Shown one piece after another: positions 1 to 8,828 of a stretch of DNA of 41,482 bases. Position 1 is the first letter of the stretch; each line of letters opens with the position of its first letter. The translations under genes were made by a program, and so were the position numbers. The stretch is taken from contig JASURT010000004.1 of NCBI GenBank assembly GCA_030446435.1, positions 1 to 41,482 of the forward strand. The letters run 5' to 3'. This DNA comes from Candidatus Ozemibacter sp. (GTDB taxonomy: Bacteria; Muiribacteriota; Ozemobacteria; Ozemobacterales; Ozemobacteraceae). The notes under the pieces were generated by a model. The model worked only from the letters and a program-made list of their open reading frames with translations, did no database searches and was not told the DNA's origin.

Positions 1-342
1 GCAAGTCTGGCATCCAGTCTTGCTTATGACCCCATAATACTGGTTCAGGGCAGCGATTTTGTTGAAAGAATCAAAAGTTCTGAATTAGTTGACGGAGTTA
101 TTATAAGCGGCCTGTTCAATGCTGAGAAGGGCCGACACGTCCATCCCTGGCAACGCAATGACAGACTTGATAGGTTAAAATGTCTGTTTGAAACAGGCAA
201 GCTTTTATTAACCGTAGAAATGGCTGAACGTAGCCAACAACAAGAATTTATCGAGCGAGAATGTAAAAAACTGAATATTGATTTTTGTTTTCACCAGATT
301 CCGCTCAAAATGAAGGAGATTGAGTATGGCTCGAAGAGATGA
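1..342 (+). CDS. 3' end of an unrecognised gene (partial)
   Basis: An open frame enters from the left edge in frame 1 and stops at TGA 340-342, giving 113 residues of C-terminus. I do not recognise the family. The stretch is soluble-looking, with no membrane segment or signal peptide, mixed alpha/beta character (short hydrophobic strands such as PIILVQG and GVIISGL) and a basic, charged helical tail. Its end overlaps the start of the Nif3-like gene by 17 bases, so the two are probably co-transcribed and translationally coupled. The AAGGAG ribosome site of the downstream gene lies inside this frame. The N-terminal part, which would identify it, is outside the window. Function unknown. Confidence 0.6.
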   Translation, partial: ASLASSLAYDPIILVQGSDFVERIKSSELVDGVIISGLFNAEKGRHVHPWQRNDRLDRLKCLFETGKLLLTVEMAERSQQQEFIERECKKLNIDFCFHQIPLKMKEIEYGSKR

Positions 343-1090
343 AATTGTCAGATACATCGATGAACTTTTTGCTGAAGTGAATTTTCCTGATTATTCCTAC
401 AACGGGCTTCAGTTCGAAGGAAAAGAAGAAGTAAAAAAAATTATTTCGGGAGTAGATGCAACCGTAGAATTCTTTGACAAAGCAATAAAGAGCAAAGGTG
501 ATTTTGCGCTGGTTCATCATGGATTGTTCTGGAAGGGTGCAGAATGGACCAGGCTCGACCGGATCAACCAGAAAATCTTCAAAACCCTTCTAGATGGTAA
601 GCTGAATCTCTTTGCGCTGCATCTTCCTTTAGATGCTCATCCGACTTATGGTAATAACGCTCTGCTGGCAAAGGCACTTGACGCAAAGGTTGCCGCGCCT
701 TTTGGCGGCAGCAGAAACCCGGTCGGGGTTCTTGCCAAATTTGCCAGGCCGGTAAAGATTGAAGCTCTCAAGAAAAAAATCGAGAAAGAAATTGGCCCCA
801 TAATTACCCATCTTGATTTCGGAAAAAGCACGGTAAAATCTATAGGCATCGTTTCAGGCGGTGGCTGGAGCTCGGTAACTGACCCAATGGTTTATAACGG
901 TGAAGTAGACCTTATACTGACCGGCGAAATAATTCACCAGGGCGTTGCCGCCTGCCGCGATCGCCAGATTCACATGATCTCGGCCGGACATTACGCCACT
1001 GAAATATTTGGTGTAAAAGCCCTGGGGCAGCACCTGGCAAAGAAGTTCAAGCTTGATTTTGAGTTTATAGACTTGCCTACCGGACTTTAA
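326..1090 (+). CDS. Nif3-like dinuclear metal-centre protein (DUF34/YbgI family)
   Basis: The 254-residue product has the Nif3 signatures: LVHHGLFW around residues 62-69, whose two histidines bind metal, and a C-terminal block with LTGEIIHQG and AGHYATE supplying further His and Glu ligands. The length fits the short form of the family, which lacks the PII-like insert. Family members form hexameric rings with two metals per subunit. Some are annotated GTP cyclohydrolase 1 type 2, but the physiological role is not settled. I chose ATG 326 over the in-frame TTG at 320 because AAGGAG (313-318) sits 7 bases before the ATG and only 1 base before the TTG. It overlaps the upstream partial gene by 17 bases and meets dsbD tail to tail, sharing the bases TTAA. 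Confidence 0.9.
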   Translation: MARRDEIVRYIDELFAEVNFPDYSYNGLQFEGKEEVKKIISGVDATVEFFDKAIKSKGDFALVHHGLFWKGAEWTRLDRINQKIFKTLLDGKLNLFALHLPLDAHPTYGNNALLAKALDAKVAAPFGGSRNPVGVLAKFARPVKIEALKKKIEKEIGPIITHLDFGKSTVKSIGIVSGGGWSSVTDPMVYNGEVDLILTGEIIHQGVAACRDRQIHMISAGHYATEIFGVKALGQHLAKKFKLDFEFIDLPTGL

Positions 1091-2871
1091 TTCTGGTTGT
1101 TTGCCAAAGCCTGGCGAAGATTCTTTTCAAGCTGGCCTGGTGATATGTCACCAACCATCCTGATTTGAACAAATTCTTCGCCATCAGGTGAAAGAAGCAG
1201 AAGAGTGGGCAGGCCAACTACTGAATACCTGCTTATCAACTCTTCTGTTTTTTTGTCTGGTTTGGTTGCGTCAATTTTTACCGGCACCATTTTGTTCAAC
1301 AAAGACGATATTTCAGGTCGCGGAAAAACATTCTCTTCAAGCTCTCTGCAGATGGTGCACCAGTCAGCGCGAAAATCGACGAAAATGGGCTTTTTGGCAT
1401 CAGCTGCAGCTTTTTTTGCTTCAGCAAGATCATAATACCAAAAGCTATCAAGCTGTTTCGCCTGAACGCTGTTTTGTGAATCGGGCAGAATCAGACAGCC
1501 CCATTTGGTGGTGGCGCTTATTGCAAAAGCACAGGCAACGGCCATGGTGACCACGCCGAAAGCTTTGAAAACCCTGTGGCTTAGCAGTGAATCTTCAGGA
1601 AGATTTGAAAACAAACCAAGATATGCGGCAAAAGCGGCGAGAACCAGTGCAAGTGCTAACTCTGTCCAGGGTTCGCCAATCAGTGGCTGGGCAAAATACA
1701 ATGAAGCTCCGAGTAATAGAAAGCCGTAGAATTCTTTAACGCGATTCATCCATTCACCGGCTTTTGGAAGTGCATTCAGGGTCCCGGAAAAAGCGCCAAT
1801 CAGCAACAGAGGTAAACTCATACCCCAGGCGAAGAACAGCAGCATTAAAAAACCCAGCATTTGACTGCCGGTGGCTGCGATGAAGGCAAGAATTCCAGCC
1901 AGGGGTGCGGCAACACATGGTGAAGCCATCAGCCCCGAGACCATGCCCATCAGGAAAATACCAAAAAGTCCGGCTTTCTTGACGCTGCCAAGACGATTTC
2001 TTAACGAGCCAGGGGCTTGAATCATGAATACATCGAACATTGAAAATGCAAGCAGAAGAAAAATTATGGCAATCGCCGCCTGAAAAACCGTTCCCTGTAG
2101 AATGCTTCTGATCTGGGCGCCAAAAGTCGCGGCAGCTAGCCCAAGAAGGGCATAGGTAATCGAAAGTCCGGCAACATAGGTTGCCGAAAGGCCCAGCCCT
2201 TTATAAAAACTCTGGTTTTCGTCTCTGCTGCCGATTATCGACAGGGTTATCGGTATCATCGGGTATACGCAGGGGGTAAGGCTTATCAGAAGACCGCCAA
2301 GAAGCGATAACAGTAAAACAACCATTATGCCCTGATCCTTCAGGGTTGCGGCGAAATCTACCAGCCCACCAGGAGTTTGCACACCGGTCGATTCTACCTT
2401 ACGGGTATCGGTTTCTTGCGGCAAAGAAGTCGGTGCTGAAGCTTTTTTTGCTACAATACTCGGGTGAAATTTAAAATCCTGGCTGGTTGGAAAAAAGCAG
2501 GTCTGGTTTGAACAGCCCTGATAATTTACTTTAATGGTAAAGCTTGTTTGCTCTGTCGAATCCGGAAAAAACTTCAACGCGAAAGTATGTGCTCCTTCTG
2601 CGTAAACTTGAACTTCTTCGTCAGTAAAGGGGTCTTTTTTCAGCTGAATATCGGGCCAGATAACTTCAAGCTTGCCGTTCTCGGCTGAAAACTTCATCTG
2701 ATCACGGTATAACATATGGTCTTTTCCGACCATTGCGATGACTTCGGCGTAATAATGATTATCTCTTGCTTCTGAGTTGCCCGCTTTGAACAAAAAATCG
2801 CCCTGAGCGAAAGTCAGAGATGGCAGCAGACTGATCAGAACAGCAAGAATTGCGAAAATTTTTGATTTCAT
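1087..2871 (-). CDS. dsbD: Thiol:disulfide interchange protein DsbD
   Basis: 594 residues with the complete three-part DsbD layout. A Sec signal peptide covers residues 1-22. The periplasmic alpha domain has the Cys pair C120/C125 in QGCSNQTCFFP. A central bundle of about eight membrane helices carries C201 (TPCVYP) and C319 (SPCVAAP). The C-terminal thioredoxin-like domain has C505-T-I-C508 (ADWCTIC). DsbD passes electrons from cytoplasmic thioredoxin across the inner membrane to periplasmic disulfide isomerases and cytochrome c maturation. All six cysteines are present, so it should be functional. A purine-rich AAGGAAGG precedes the ATG. It is the last gene of a minus-strand run, 27 bases after nadK. 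Its stop overlaps the convergent Nif3 gene, leaving no room for a terminator. Confidence 0.95.
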   Translation of the reverse strand: MKSKIFAILAVLISLLPSLTFAQGDFLFKAGNSEARDNHYYAEVIAMVGKDHMLYRDQMKFSAENGKLEVIWPDIQLKKDPFTDEEVQVYAEGAHTFALKFFPDSTEQTSFTIKVNYQGCSNQTCFFPTSQDFKFHPSIVAKKASAPTSLPQETDTRKVESTGVQTPGGLVDFAATLKDQGIMVVLLLSLLGGLLISLTPCVYPMIPITLSIIGSRDENQSFYKGLGLSATYVAGLSITYALLGLAAATFGAQIRSILQGTVFQAAIAIIFLLLAFSMFDVFMIQAPGSLRNRLGSVKKAGLFGIFLMGMVSGLMASPCVAAPLAGILAFIAATGSQMLGFLMLLFFAWGMSLPLLLIGAFSGTLNALPKAGEWMNRVKEFYGFLLLGASLYFAQPLIGEPWTELALALVLAAFAAYLGLFSNLPEDSLLSHRVFKAFGVVTMAVACAFAISATTKWGCLILPDSQNSVQAKQLDSFWYYDLAEAKKAAADAKKPIFVDFRADWCTICRELEENVFPRPEISSLLNKMVPVKIDATKPDKKTEELISRYSVVGLPTLLLLSPDGEEFVQIRMVGDISPGQLEKNLRQALANNQN

Positions 2872-2898
2872 GCTGTTTCCTTCCTTTGCGGGGGGTAA

Positions 2899-3762
2899 TC
2901 AGCCCCAGTTCATTTTCTTACGTAAAACTTCAAAGAAGTTACGTGATTTAAAAACAACGATTTTACCAAGTTCGTGCGCTCTTGAAACTTCTATTTCGTC
3001 GCCATCAAGAAGTCTGAACCCCTCTTGCCCGTCCAGAACCAGGTCGACTTTAGAATGAACGCAGCTGAGTTTGGCGGTAAGAATTTCCTGGTCAGAGGTG
3101 ATTACTGGTCTTGCACTTAAAGTATGGCAATTGAGTGGACACAAAACCATTACGTTGACCCAGGGCGGCACAATAGGCCCCCCCGCTGATAGAGAGTATG
3201 CTGTCGAACCGGTTGGGGTAGAGAAAATTATACCGTCACCGTGATAGGTGTTTACCGTGTTACCAGAGATTGAGACATTGATGTTGATGACTCTGAGCAT
3301 GGTGCCTTTCTGAATAACGATGTCATTCAGGGCTATACCTCTGAACATCTTGCGACCGTTTCGCCTGACCACGGCCTGAAGCATCATGCGGTTTTCGATA
3401 CGAAATTTTCCATCGCGAAGTTTTTCAAGAGTATTAATCGAATTTTTGGGTTCATCGAGGGTTAGAAACCCGAGATGACCAAGATTAATCCCTGCAACCG
3501 GCACACCATCTGCGGCAAATGCTCTTGTCGTTTCGAGAATTGAACCATCGCCACCAAGCACAACGACCATGTCAATTTCGGCAGCCATGTCTTGTCTTGG
3601 CAGACCCAGTTCAGGCCTCTCTACAATTTGCGCCATACTTGGGGTCAGGCGAACGCCTATATCGTTTTCTTCAGCCCACTGAATAAGTTCTTTCAGTATT
3701 GGCGGAAGAGAAGATCTCGCTGGATGGCAGATAAAAGCCAGGTTTTTAAGTTTCTTCTTCAT
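2899..3762 (-). CDS. nadK: NAD kinase
   Basis: 287 residues, the usual size for bacterial NAD kinase. The GGDGS motif at residues 70-74 (VVVLGGDGSILETTR) binds the ATP phosphates. NLGHLGFLT follows near residue 93, and TPTGSTAYSLSAGGPIV near 180-196 is the NAD-binding and catalytic block. The enzyme phosphorylates NAD to NADP and is cytoplasmic. The ATG has no clear ribosome site and starts 11 bases after the stop of the TPR gene, so coupling to upstream translation is likely. Lying next to dsbD, whose electrons come ultimately from NADPH through thioredoxin, makes a redox link conceivable, but that is inference. Confidence 0.95.
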   Translation of the reverse strand: MKKKLKNLAFICHPARSSLPPILKELIQWAEENDIGVRLTPSMAQIVERPELGLPRQDMAAEIDMVVVLGGDGSILETTRAFAADGVPVAGINLGHLGFLTLDEPKNSINTLEKLRDGKFRIENRMMLQAVVRRNGRKMFRGIALNDIVIQKGTMLRVININVSISGNTVNTYHGDGIIFSTPTGSTAYSLSAGGPIVPPWVNVMVLCPLNCHTLSARPVITSDQEILTAKLSCVHSKVDLVLDGQEGFRLLDGDEIEVSRAHELGKIVVFKSRNFFEVLRKKMNWG

Positions 3763-3773
3763 GATTTAGTTTG

Positions 3774-4922
3774 TCAGTTCGGTGGGAAAATCTGATAATA
3801 GTTACGACCGGATCTTATAGAACGAGCGATGCTTCGCGCAGAAAGACCATAGACCGTTCCTTTATGCTTGTTCGCCAGGCGATCCAGAATTTCAAGAGCT
3901 GATGCTTTCTGCCCTTTTTTGAAATAAAGGTTGGCAAGAAGCAGTTGGGCATCGAGGTTGTCAGGCTCATGCTTAAGGCAGTTGCGCAAAGATAGAATAG
4001 CAGGCTCGGTTTCACCAAGGCGGAAAAGGGTGTCTGCTAGCTGGTAATGGGCTTCAGCCCATCTTGGATACAATACCACGACCTGTTCAAATGCTTTAAG
4101 AGCATCGAGGTAGTTTCGGCTTAGCTTGGCTCTCATTCCGCGATTGAAATCGGTAAAAACCGTGGTAACTTCGGCGCCGATTTCAGATTGCTTACCATGC
4201 TTGCTGCATACTATATCTGAATCTTCATAGCTGTAGGTGCCAGATTCAGGGCAAAGCGGAACAGAAGTTAGAAAGCCGGCAGAAACCATTTCGGTCGGGC
4301 TGAATTCTTTTGTTTTCGGATTACTTGCCAGATATGATTCATAACTGCGTTTCAAGGAAGCCATCGCATGATAACACTGCTGCTTTTGCTTGATCTGTCT
4401 GAAATAAGAAGCCTCTAGAACCTTCTTTTCAACCTGAACGGGCTTTACCATGACCGGAGAGGCCGGGGCATTTTCTTCAACAGGCTTTTGTGGCTGGTTT
4501 ATAACCTGAACCTGCTTTTGTCGGGGTTGAAGAATTCGTTCAACCGAACTTAACGAAGCTTGTGCGTAATCATCGTCAGGGTTTAGCTGCAGAACATTGA
4601 GAAAAATTCTGCGAGCTTCTACGAGTTTGCCTTGTCGTGCTCTTATTGCTCCTTGCAGATTAAGAAGTCTGGTATTTCTGGGGTTTATTGTCAAACCTGT
4701 TTTAATGGCTTTTTCAGCAGCTTCGATATTGTTTTTTCTGGCTTCAGAAAGTGCCATTAAATAATATGTGTCGGCTTTTGGGTTTCTTTCATAGCCTTCA
4801 AGAAGGTCGCGAACCGACACATCAGATTGAAGCTCTTCACTGAATTGAGCCCGTGCAGCCGTATTGGTGGCAGCTAAGCCCAAAACCAAAGCTAAAATAA
4901 GCAGTTTATTTGTCTTAGTCAC
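3774..4922 (-). CDS. Secreted TPR protein with a pilin-like Cys/His insert
   Basis: 382 residues. A Sec signal peptide ends near residue 25 (AARA then QF), so the protein is probably periplasmic. Three or so TPR units cover about 45-135 and more cover about 255-365. Between them lies a different segment, about 180-245: a helix starting at C183, then SAGFLTSVPLCPESGTY and DIVCSKHG with C224, C239 and H242. The CP..G.Y...C..HG pattern resembles the C-terminal tail of many bacterial type IV pilin-like and pseudopilin proteins. It starts with GTG at 4922, one base after the upstream stop, preceded by AAGGA, so it is coupled to the larger TPR gene. Partner unknown; a scaffolding or envelope role is inferred from the TPRs. 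Confidence 0.8.
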   Translation of the reverse strand: MTKTNKLLILALVLGLAATNTAARAQFSEELQSDVSVRDLLEGYERNPKADTYYLMALSEARKNNIEAAEKAIKTGLTINPRNTRLLNLQGAIRARQGKLVEARRIFLNVLQLNPDDDYAQASLSSVERILQPRQKQVQVINQPQKPVEENAPASPVMVKPVQVEKKVLEASYFRQIKQKQQCYHAMASLKRSYESYLASNPKTKEFSPTEMVSAGFLTSVPLCPESGTYSYEDSDIVCSKHGKQSEIGAEVTTVFTDFNRGMRAKLSRNYLDALKAFEQVVVLYPRWAEAHYQLADTLFRLGETEPAILSLRNCLKHEPDNLDAQLLLANLYFKKGQKASALEILDRLANKHKGTVYGLSARSIARSIRSGRNYYQIFPPN

Positions 4923-4923
4923 T

Positions 4924-7293
4924 TCAGATTTTCCTTGAAAGTCTTCTTCGCATGAGCTCTGCCCAGCTGATCATATCAGGGTCGGTTGCGGTGCCGGCAA
5001 CCAGGGTGAATTCTTTGAGTGCTCGGGGTGCAAGGCCTTTTGCAAAGTAAATTTTGCCGAGAAGAAAGTGGACTCTCGGGTCGTCTTTGAGAATTTTCTG
5101 CGCTGTAACCGCGTGGCGCAAGGCTTCGTTCAAAAAGCCCAGATTAAGGTTTGCCTGAACCAGATAAAGATGGGTTTCAGCATTTTCGGGCTGCAGTTTA
5201 AGAATTTCTTTATAGCAGCGCATGGCCATTTTAAGTTTGCCCTTTTTACGAAGCAGTTCGGCGTAACACATCAGGCCATCAACGTGTTCCGGGTCTATGG
5301 CCAGCAATCTTTGATAGGCCATAAGTGCTTCATCAGGCTTTTGTATGACTTCAAAGGCACGACCCATTTCAATGTAGGCATAAAGATCTTCAGGGTCTTT
5401 TTCAAGCTGGCTTTTTCTGCTTTCGATGATTCGCGCGCAGCTTGATTCAAGCTTTTTCTGAACCGCTTTAAGATTATTAGCTATCTGTGGATCGGAATAA
5501 TCGAATCCCGCTGCCTTTTTAAAGGCTTTCAGGGCCTCTTCGTAGGCTTTTTGGTTGCTTAAAAGAATGCCGATGTTGTTCCAGATTCCTGCCTGGTCAG
5601 GGGCGCTTGTAGAAGCTCTGATCAATGCAGACAGAGCTTTGTCTTCCTTGCCTTCGGCCTGATAGAGTTTGCCGAGTTCAAGCCATGCTTCAAAGCTTGC
5701 ATCGGGGTTTTCGGTCAGCTTTTCAAGCAGCTCTATCGAGTCAATGGTTCGACCTTGTTTCAAGGCGGCGATGGCCTTCAAAAACAAGCCGTCTGAACTG
5801 TTTTCGGAAAGTCGCAGTATTTCATCGGCCAGGGCTTCAAGATCTTCATATTCTTCAAGCTTTCGAAGCACTTTTCCCAGGCTTATCATTGTTTCCACTT
5901 TGGGATGAAATTGATGAGACAAGGCTTCCTGAAACAATTCGGCGGCTCTTTGATGCATGCCTTTCATATCAACGACTTCGGCAAGACGCTCTAATACAAA
6001 GGGATCATCTGGTTTCAGGCTTAAAGCCAGTGAATATTCTGATATGGCGAGGTCGAGCTGGCGACTTTGCTGATATATCTGGCCAAGCTTGCTGTGTCCG
6101 TATGAATCGGTGGGGTGCAGCATCGTGGCCCTTTTTAGTTCCATCATTGCCAGGCCTGTTTCGCCCATTTCCCGGTAAACCATGCCTAGCTGATAATGGG
6201 CATAAGCGTCATCGGGCGACAGCTGAATACACTTTTGTAATGAATCGCGAGATTCGTTAAGATTGCCTGAACTTCTTTCGAGTATGCCGAGTTGATAAAA
6301 GGCTTTCGACATGAATCGATTCAATTCCAGCGAGCGATGAAATGCTGCTTTTGCTTTGTCTGAATGGCCGGTTCTCATATTGAGAATACCGTGATAAAGG
6401 TATATTTCAGCTATTTCAGGTTCGAATTTTACGCATTCATCCATGGTTTCTAATGCAAGGTCAAGTTCTCCCCGCTCTTCGTGAAGCTGTGCCAGCCTCA
6501 TTAACAAGGCATAATTTTCCGGTGAACGGCGAATTTTTCGCTTTATAGACTGAATCTCTTTTTCAATTCCATCTGAAAGAAATTCTGCAAGGGTTTCGTA
6601 TTTAGGTCTTTGTTCTTTTTCGTATTCTTCAATAGTCTGGGGTTTGGTTTCGTCAACTTCAGCTTCTGCTTCAGTATTCTCTTTGTCTGTAGATAAAGCA
6701 GCCATCTCGTCAGAAGTTAAAACTGAATCAGGTTGCTGAGCTTCGCTTGCTTTTACGGTGCTTTCATATTCCTTGTCCATTTCTTCGAAAGATTCGCCGA
6801 TCAGCGGCAAACCGCCTTCTGAAGTTGGGTAATGTTCCGGAATAGCTTCTGGTTTGGGGGCTTCATTGATTTCGTTGTCTTCAATCAGCCAGAAAGTTAT
6901 CTCGATCAGTCCCCACAGGGCAAAAATACCGCTTAGCAGTCCCGCCCCGAGCAGCGCTATGGGGTATCCGCTTAGCATTTGACTCAGATAAAGCAGGGCA
7001 AAAATGAACCCACCTAAGAATACCTTTAAAAATGCATTTAGCGGGAATTCTGAGCCTGGCCCGGAAACGCGGCGTTCCTCATACATTTCAGCAACCGGGT
7101 CGCCGATTTTTTGTTGCAGAATTCTTGGGTCATTGTTTTCGTCGAGAATTCTGCCACATTGACTGCATATTGCTGCTGCAACAGGATTTCTAAGAGAACA
7201 TTGAGGGCAAACCACCATCAAAGTTCTGTTGCATGCTACGCAACTGATCGCTTCATCATTGTTTACTGCTCCACAACCCGGACAATTAATCAT
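4924..7293 (-). CDS. Membrane-anchored zinc-ribbon TPR protein
   Basis: 789 residues. The N-terminus has two tandem zinc-ribbon-like motifs, C4/C7/C18/C21 and C29/C32/C43/C46. A hydrophobic region at about 88-140 contains two membrane helices. An acidic low-complexity linker (about 140-240) leads into a long array of roughly a dozen TPR units from about 260 to the end. Two helices would place both the ribbons and the TPR array on the same side, most simply the cytoplasm. TPR arrays bind proteins; no catalytic domain is visible. It is followed one base later by the second TPR gene. The preceding small gene ends 8 bases before its ATG. No function can be assigned beyond assembly or scaffolding. 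Confidence 0.85.
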   Translation of the reverse strand: MINCPGCGAVNNDEAISCVACNRTLMVVCPQCSLRNPVAAAICSQCGRILDENNDPRILQQKIGDPVAEMYEERRVSGPGSEFPLNAFLKVFLGGFIFALLYLSQMLSGYPIALLGAGLLSGIFALWGLIEITFWLIEDNEINEAPKPEAIPEHYPTSEGGLPLIGESFEEMDKEYESTVKASEAQQPDSVLTSDEMAALSTDKENTEAEAEVDETKPQTIEEYEKEQRPKYETLAEFLSDGIEKEIQSIKRKIRRSPENYALLMRLAQLHEERGELDLALETMDECVKFEPEIAEIYLYHGILNMRTGHSDKAKAAFHRSLELNRFMSKAFYQLGILERSSGNLNESRDSLQKCIQLSPDDAYAHYQLGMVYREMGETGLAMMELKRATMLHPTDSYGHSKLGQIYQQSRQLDLAISEYSLALSLKPDDPFVLERLAEVVDMKGMHQRAAELFQEALSHQFHPKVETMISLGKVLRKLEEYEDLEALADEILRLSENSSDGLFLKAIAALKQGRTIDSIELLEKLTENPDASFEAWLELGKLYQAEGKEDKALSALIRASTSAPDQAGIWNNIGILLSNQKAYEEALKAFKKAAGFDYSDPQIANNLKAVQKKLESSCARIIESRKSQLEKDPEDLYAYIEMGRAFEVIQKPDEALMAYQRLLAIDPEHVDGLMCYAELLRKKGKLKMAMRCYKEILKLQPENAETHLYLVQANLNLGFLNEALRHAVTAQKILKDDPRVHFLLGKIYFAKGLAPRALKEFTLVAGTATDPDMISWAELMRRRLSRKI

Positions 7294-7300
7294 TTCTTAT

Positions 7301-7702
7301 TCAATGCCTGCTCTCTTCAAAATGATGATCTATGATGCTCCAATCCCTGTTTATCTGGTATTCGACTTCTTCACAGTCCATTTCCATATACCGACCATTG
7401 TGAGGTAACACTGTTCCTGTGAACCTCAGTGGCTGATATACCTGAAATGATTCAATGCAGCAGTGATCCCAGCTTATGACAAGAAGTCCATCGTCAAAGC
7501 CTTCAAGCAAGGGAGAGTTGTCTCTGTTTGAATTATAATGCTCTTCAAGGCCCGGGTCCATTTCTTTCAATCTGGCCCAAAGGGTCTTTGCGTTGCCCGA
7601 ACCGTTGGCAATAGCCCACATTACGGCCGGTATCGCTGAAGAGGGAATATGACCAGAAGTGGCTTTGCCATCTTCAACCATTATCAGTCGTATTTCACTC
7701 AA
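7301..7702 (-). CDS. Small conserved-looking soluble protein, unknown
   Basis: 133 residues, not recognised. It has no signal peptide or membrane helix, is acidic, and has Trp, Cys and His clustered in ISWDHCCIESFQ and near the end (DWSIIDHHFEESRH). I chose the TTG at 7702 because AGGAG lies about 10 bases before it. The next in-frame ATG (7681) has no ribosome site. It begins 6 bases after the stop of the small membrane protein and ends 8 bases before the large TPR gene, so it is an internal member of the operon. The compact size and the run of aromatic residues suggest a small alpha/beta domain, without further hints. Confidence 0.7.
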   Translation of the reverse strand: MSEIRLIMVEDGKATSGHIPSSAIPAVMWAIANGSGNAKTLWARLKEMDPGLEEHYNSNRDNSPLLEGFDDGLLVISWDHCCIESFQVYQPLRFTGTVLPHNGRYMEMDCEEVEYQINRDWSIIDHHFEESRH

Positions 7703-7708
7703 AAATAG

Positions 7709-8077
7709 TTACTCCTGCTCTTCAGAGATTTCTTCAGCTTCCCTCCAGAAATAGGCTAGCGGTTCACCCATAATTGCCCCGAAAAGTGCAAGAATGAATA
7801 CCACCAGATACGCTGTTTCGAAATCGATAAAAACATAAACCAGGGGAGAAACTGCGAGCCCGGTTATCATGCCCGCCATGCAACCTATGATTGTCGATTC
7901 ATAAACTGAAATGAAAGCTCCCAATGCTGAACCCAGAAATAAACCCATAAGGGCATATTGCGGGGCAATATTCGATGCAAATATTGCCCCTATCGAGCCA
8001 AAAGATATGACCAGAGTGCAGACCATGGCATAGACCATGAGTCGGGTTGTCTGGCGTTGAGAAGCTAATAAACTCAT
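7709..8077 (-). CDS. Small integral membrane protein, unknown
   Basis: 122 residues, mostly hydrophobic, with about four predicted membrane helices (roughly 13-35, 38-58, 62-82 and 86-108). The helices are rich in Gly, Ala and Ser (GLFLGSALGAF, GCMAGMITGLA), consistent with close helix packing. A short acidic cytoplasmic tail (EEISEEQE) ends it. I do not recognise a family. The ATG at 8077 has no good ribosome site and follows the upstream stop by 7 bases, so it probably depends on coupling. It sits between a secreted protein and a small soluble protein in the operon that ends with dsbD. Confidence 0.75.
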   Translation of the reverse strand: MSLLASQRQTTRLMVYAMVCTLVISFGSIGAIFASNIAPQYALMGLFLGSALGAFISVYESTIIGCMAGMITGLAVSPLVYVFIDFETAYLVVFILALFGAIMGEPLAYFWREAEEISEEQE

Positions 8078-8084
8078 TGTTGCA

Positions 8085-8768
8085 TTAATATTTCAGTATG
8101 GTCTTTTCGTAATAATATTTGTTTCTTGGATTTTCAGCTACAAAGGTGGTCAGTTCTGAAAGGTAGGCTCTGCCTTCAATGGTGGCTGCCTGATTACAGA
8201 TCTGTTTGATTTCAACAAGATTTTGCTGAATTTCTTTGTAAGAATTTCGTGTTTTCAAGGGCTTGGTTACCCTTACGACAGCTCTGAATCTGTCTTGAAC
8301 TGAACCTTCCGGAAGATCCAGCAGTTCGAGTTGAACAATGGTATAGCCATTCAGTGCCAGGGCTTCACGCATGCCGGCAAGAATCTGGCTTCTAAGCTCG
8401 TCGGAAAGGCCTGGTTCACTACTGGGAGGATTCATCCTGGTCCAGTAACCATCAATTTTTTCTTTGATTTCTTCTGAGCGGTCAGAAAGATCTGCTCTGA
8501 TTGATCTGGTATTGGCCAGTTCTACAAGCTGCTCCTGCAAATAAGTGGCTTCGTCTGCTTCTTCATTGGCAGGGTTTGCGGCAATGGCAGCATCTATTGC
8601 TTCTTCTTCGTCTGCATATTCATCATTCTCATTGATAGATTCCATTACGTCCGAAATTATTTCATCCGAGAATCCCAGAAACTGCATATCACCTTTAGGC
8701 GACGCGTATGCAACTGTTGAAGCCAAAAGAAAGGCCATGATTCCTATTTTTAACAGATTTCTTCTCAT
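8085..8768 (-). CDS. Secreted protein of unknown function
   Basis: 227 residues with a clear Sec signal peptide (basic MRRNLLK, hydrophobic core, Ala-rich end near residue 22, VAYASP). The mature part is acidic and mainly helical in its first half (runs of Glu, Asp and Ala at about 45-75), then more beta-like (TIVQLELLDLPEG, DRFRAVVRVTK). No cysteine is visible in the mature first half and there is no catalytic motif I recognise. It is the first gene of the operon running down to dsbD. AGGAGAAG lies 5 bases before the ATG, and an extended -10 promoter lies just upstream. Probably periplasmic; role unknown. Confidence 0.75.
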   Translation of the reverse strand: MRRNLLKIGIMAFLLASTVAYASPKGDMQFLGFSDEIISDVMESINENDEYADEEEAIDAAIAANPANEEADEATYLQEQLVELANTRSIRADLSDRSEEIKEKIDGYWTRMNPPSSEPGLSDELRSQILAGMREALALNGYTIVQLELLDLPEGSVQDRFRAVVRVTKPLKTRNSYKEIQQNLVEIKQICNQAATIEGRAYLSELTTFVAENPRNKYYYEKTILKY

Positions 8769-8797
8769 CCGAACTTCTCCTGATTTAATTATTTTGA

Positions 8798-8808
8798 GGA
8801 TTATAACA
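8798..8808 (-). promoter_or_regulatory. Extended -10 promoter for the operon 8768 to 1087
   Basis: On the minus strand the sequence reads TGTTATAAT, a perfect TATAAT (8800-8805) with the TG of an extended -10 element. No good -35 is seen 16-18 bases upstream, which fits an extended -10 promoter. It lies about 30 bases before the ATG of the first gene, in the 60-base gap after the HIT gene. Confidence 0.6.
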
Positions 8809-8828
8809 CAAAAAGCAATCTGATTGAG

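Noticed and set aside
5625-6260. 211-codon open frame on the plus strand inside the large TPR gene
   Set aside because: It is antisense to a strongly supported TPR array, has no ribosome site and encodes an unstructured mix of Cys, Arg and Leu. TPR coding sequence often leaves such shadows.
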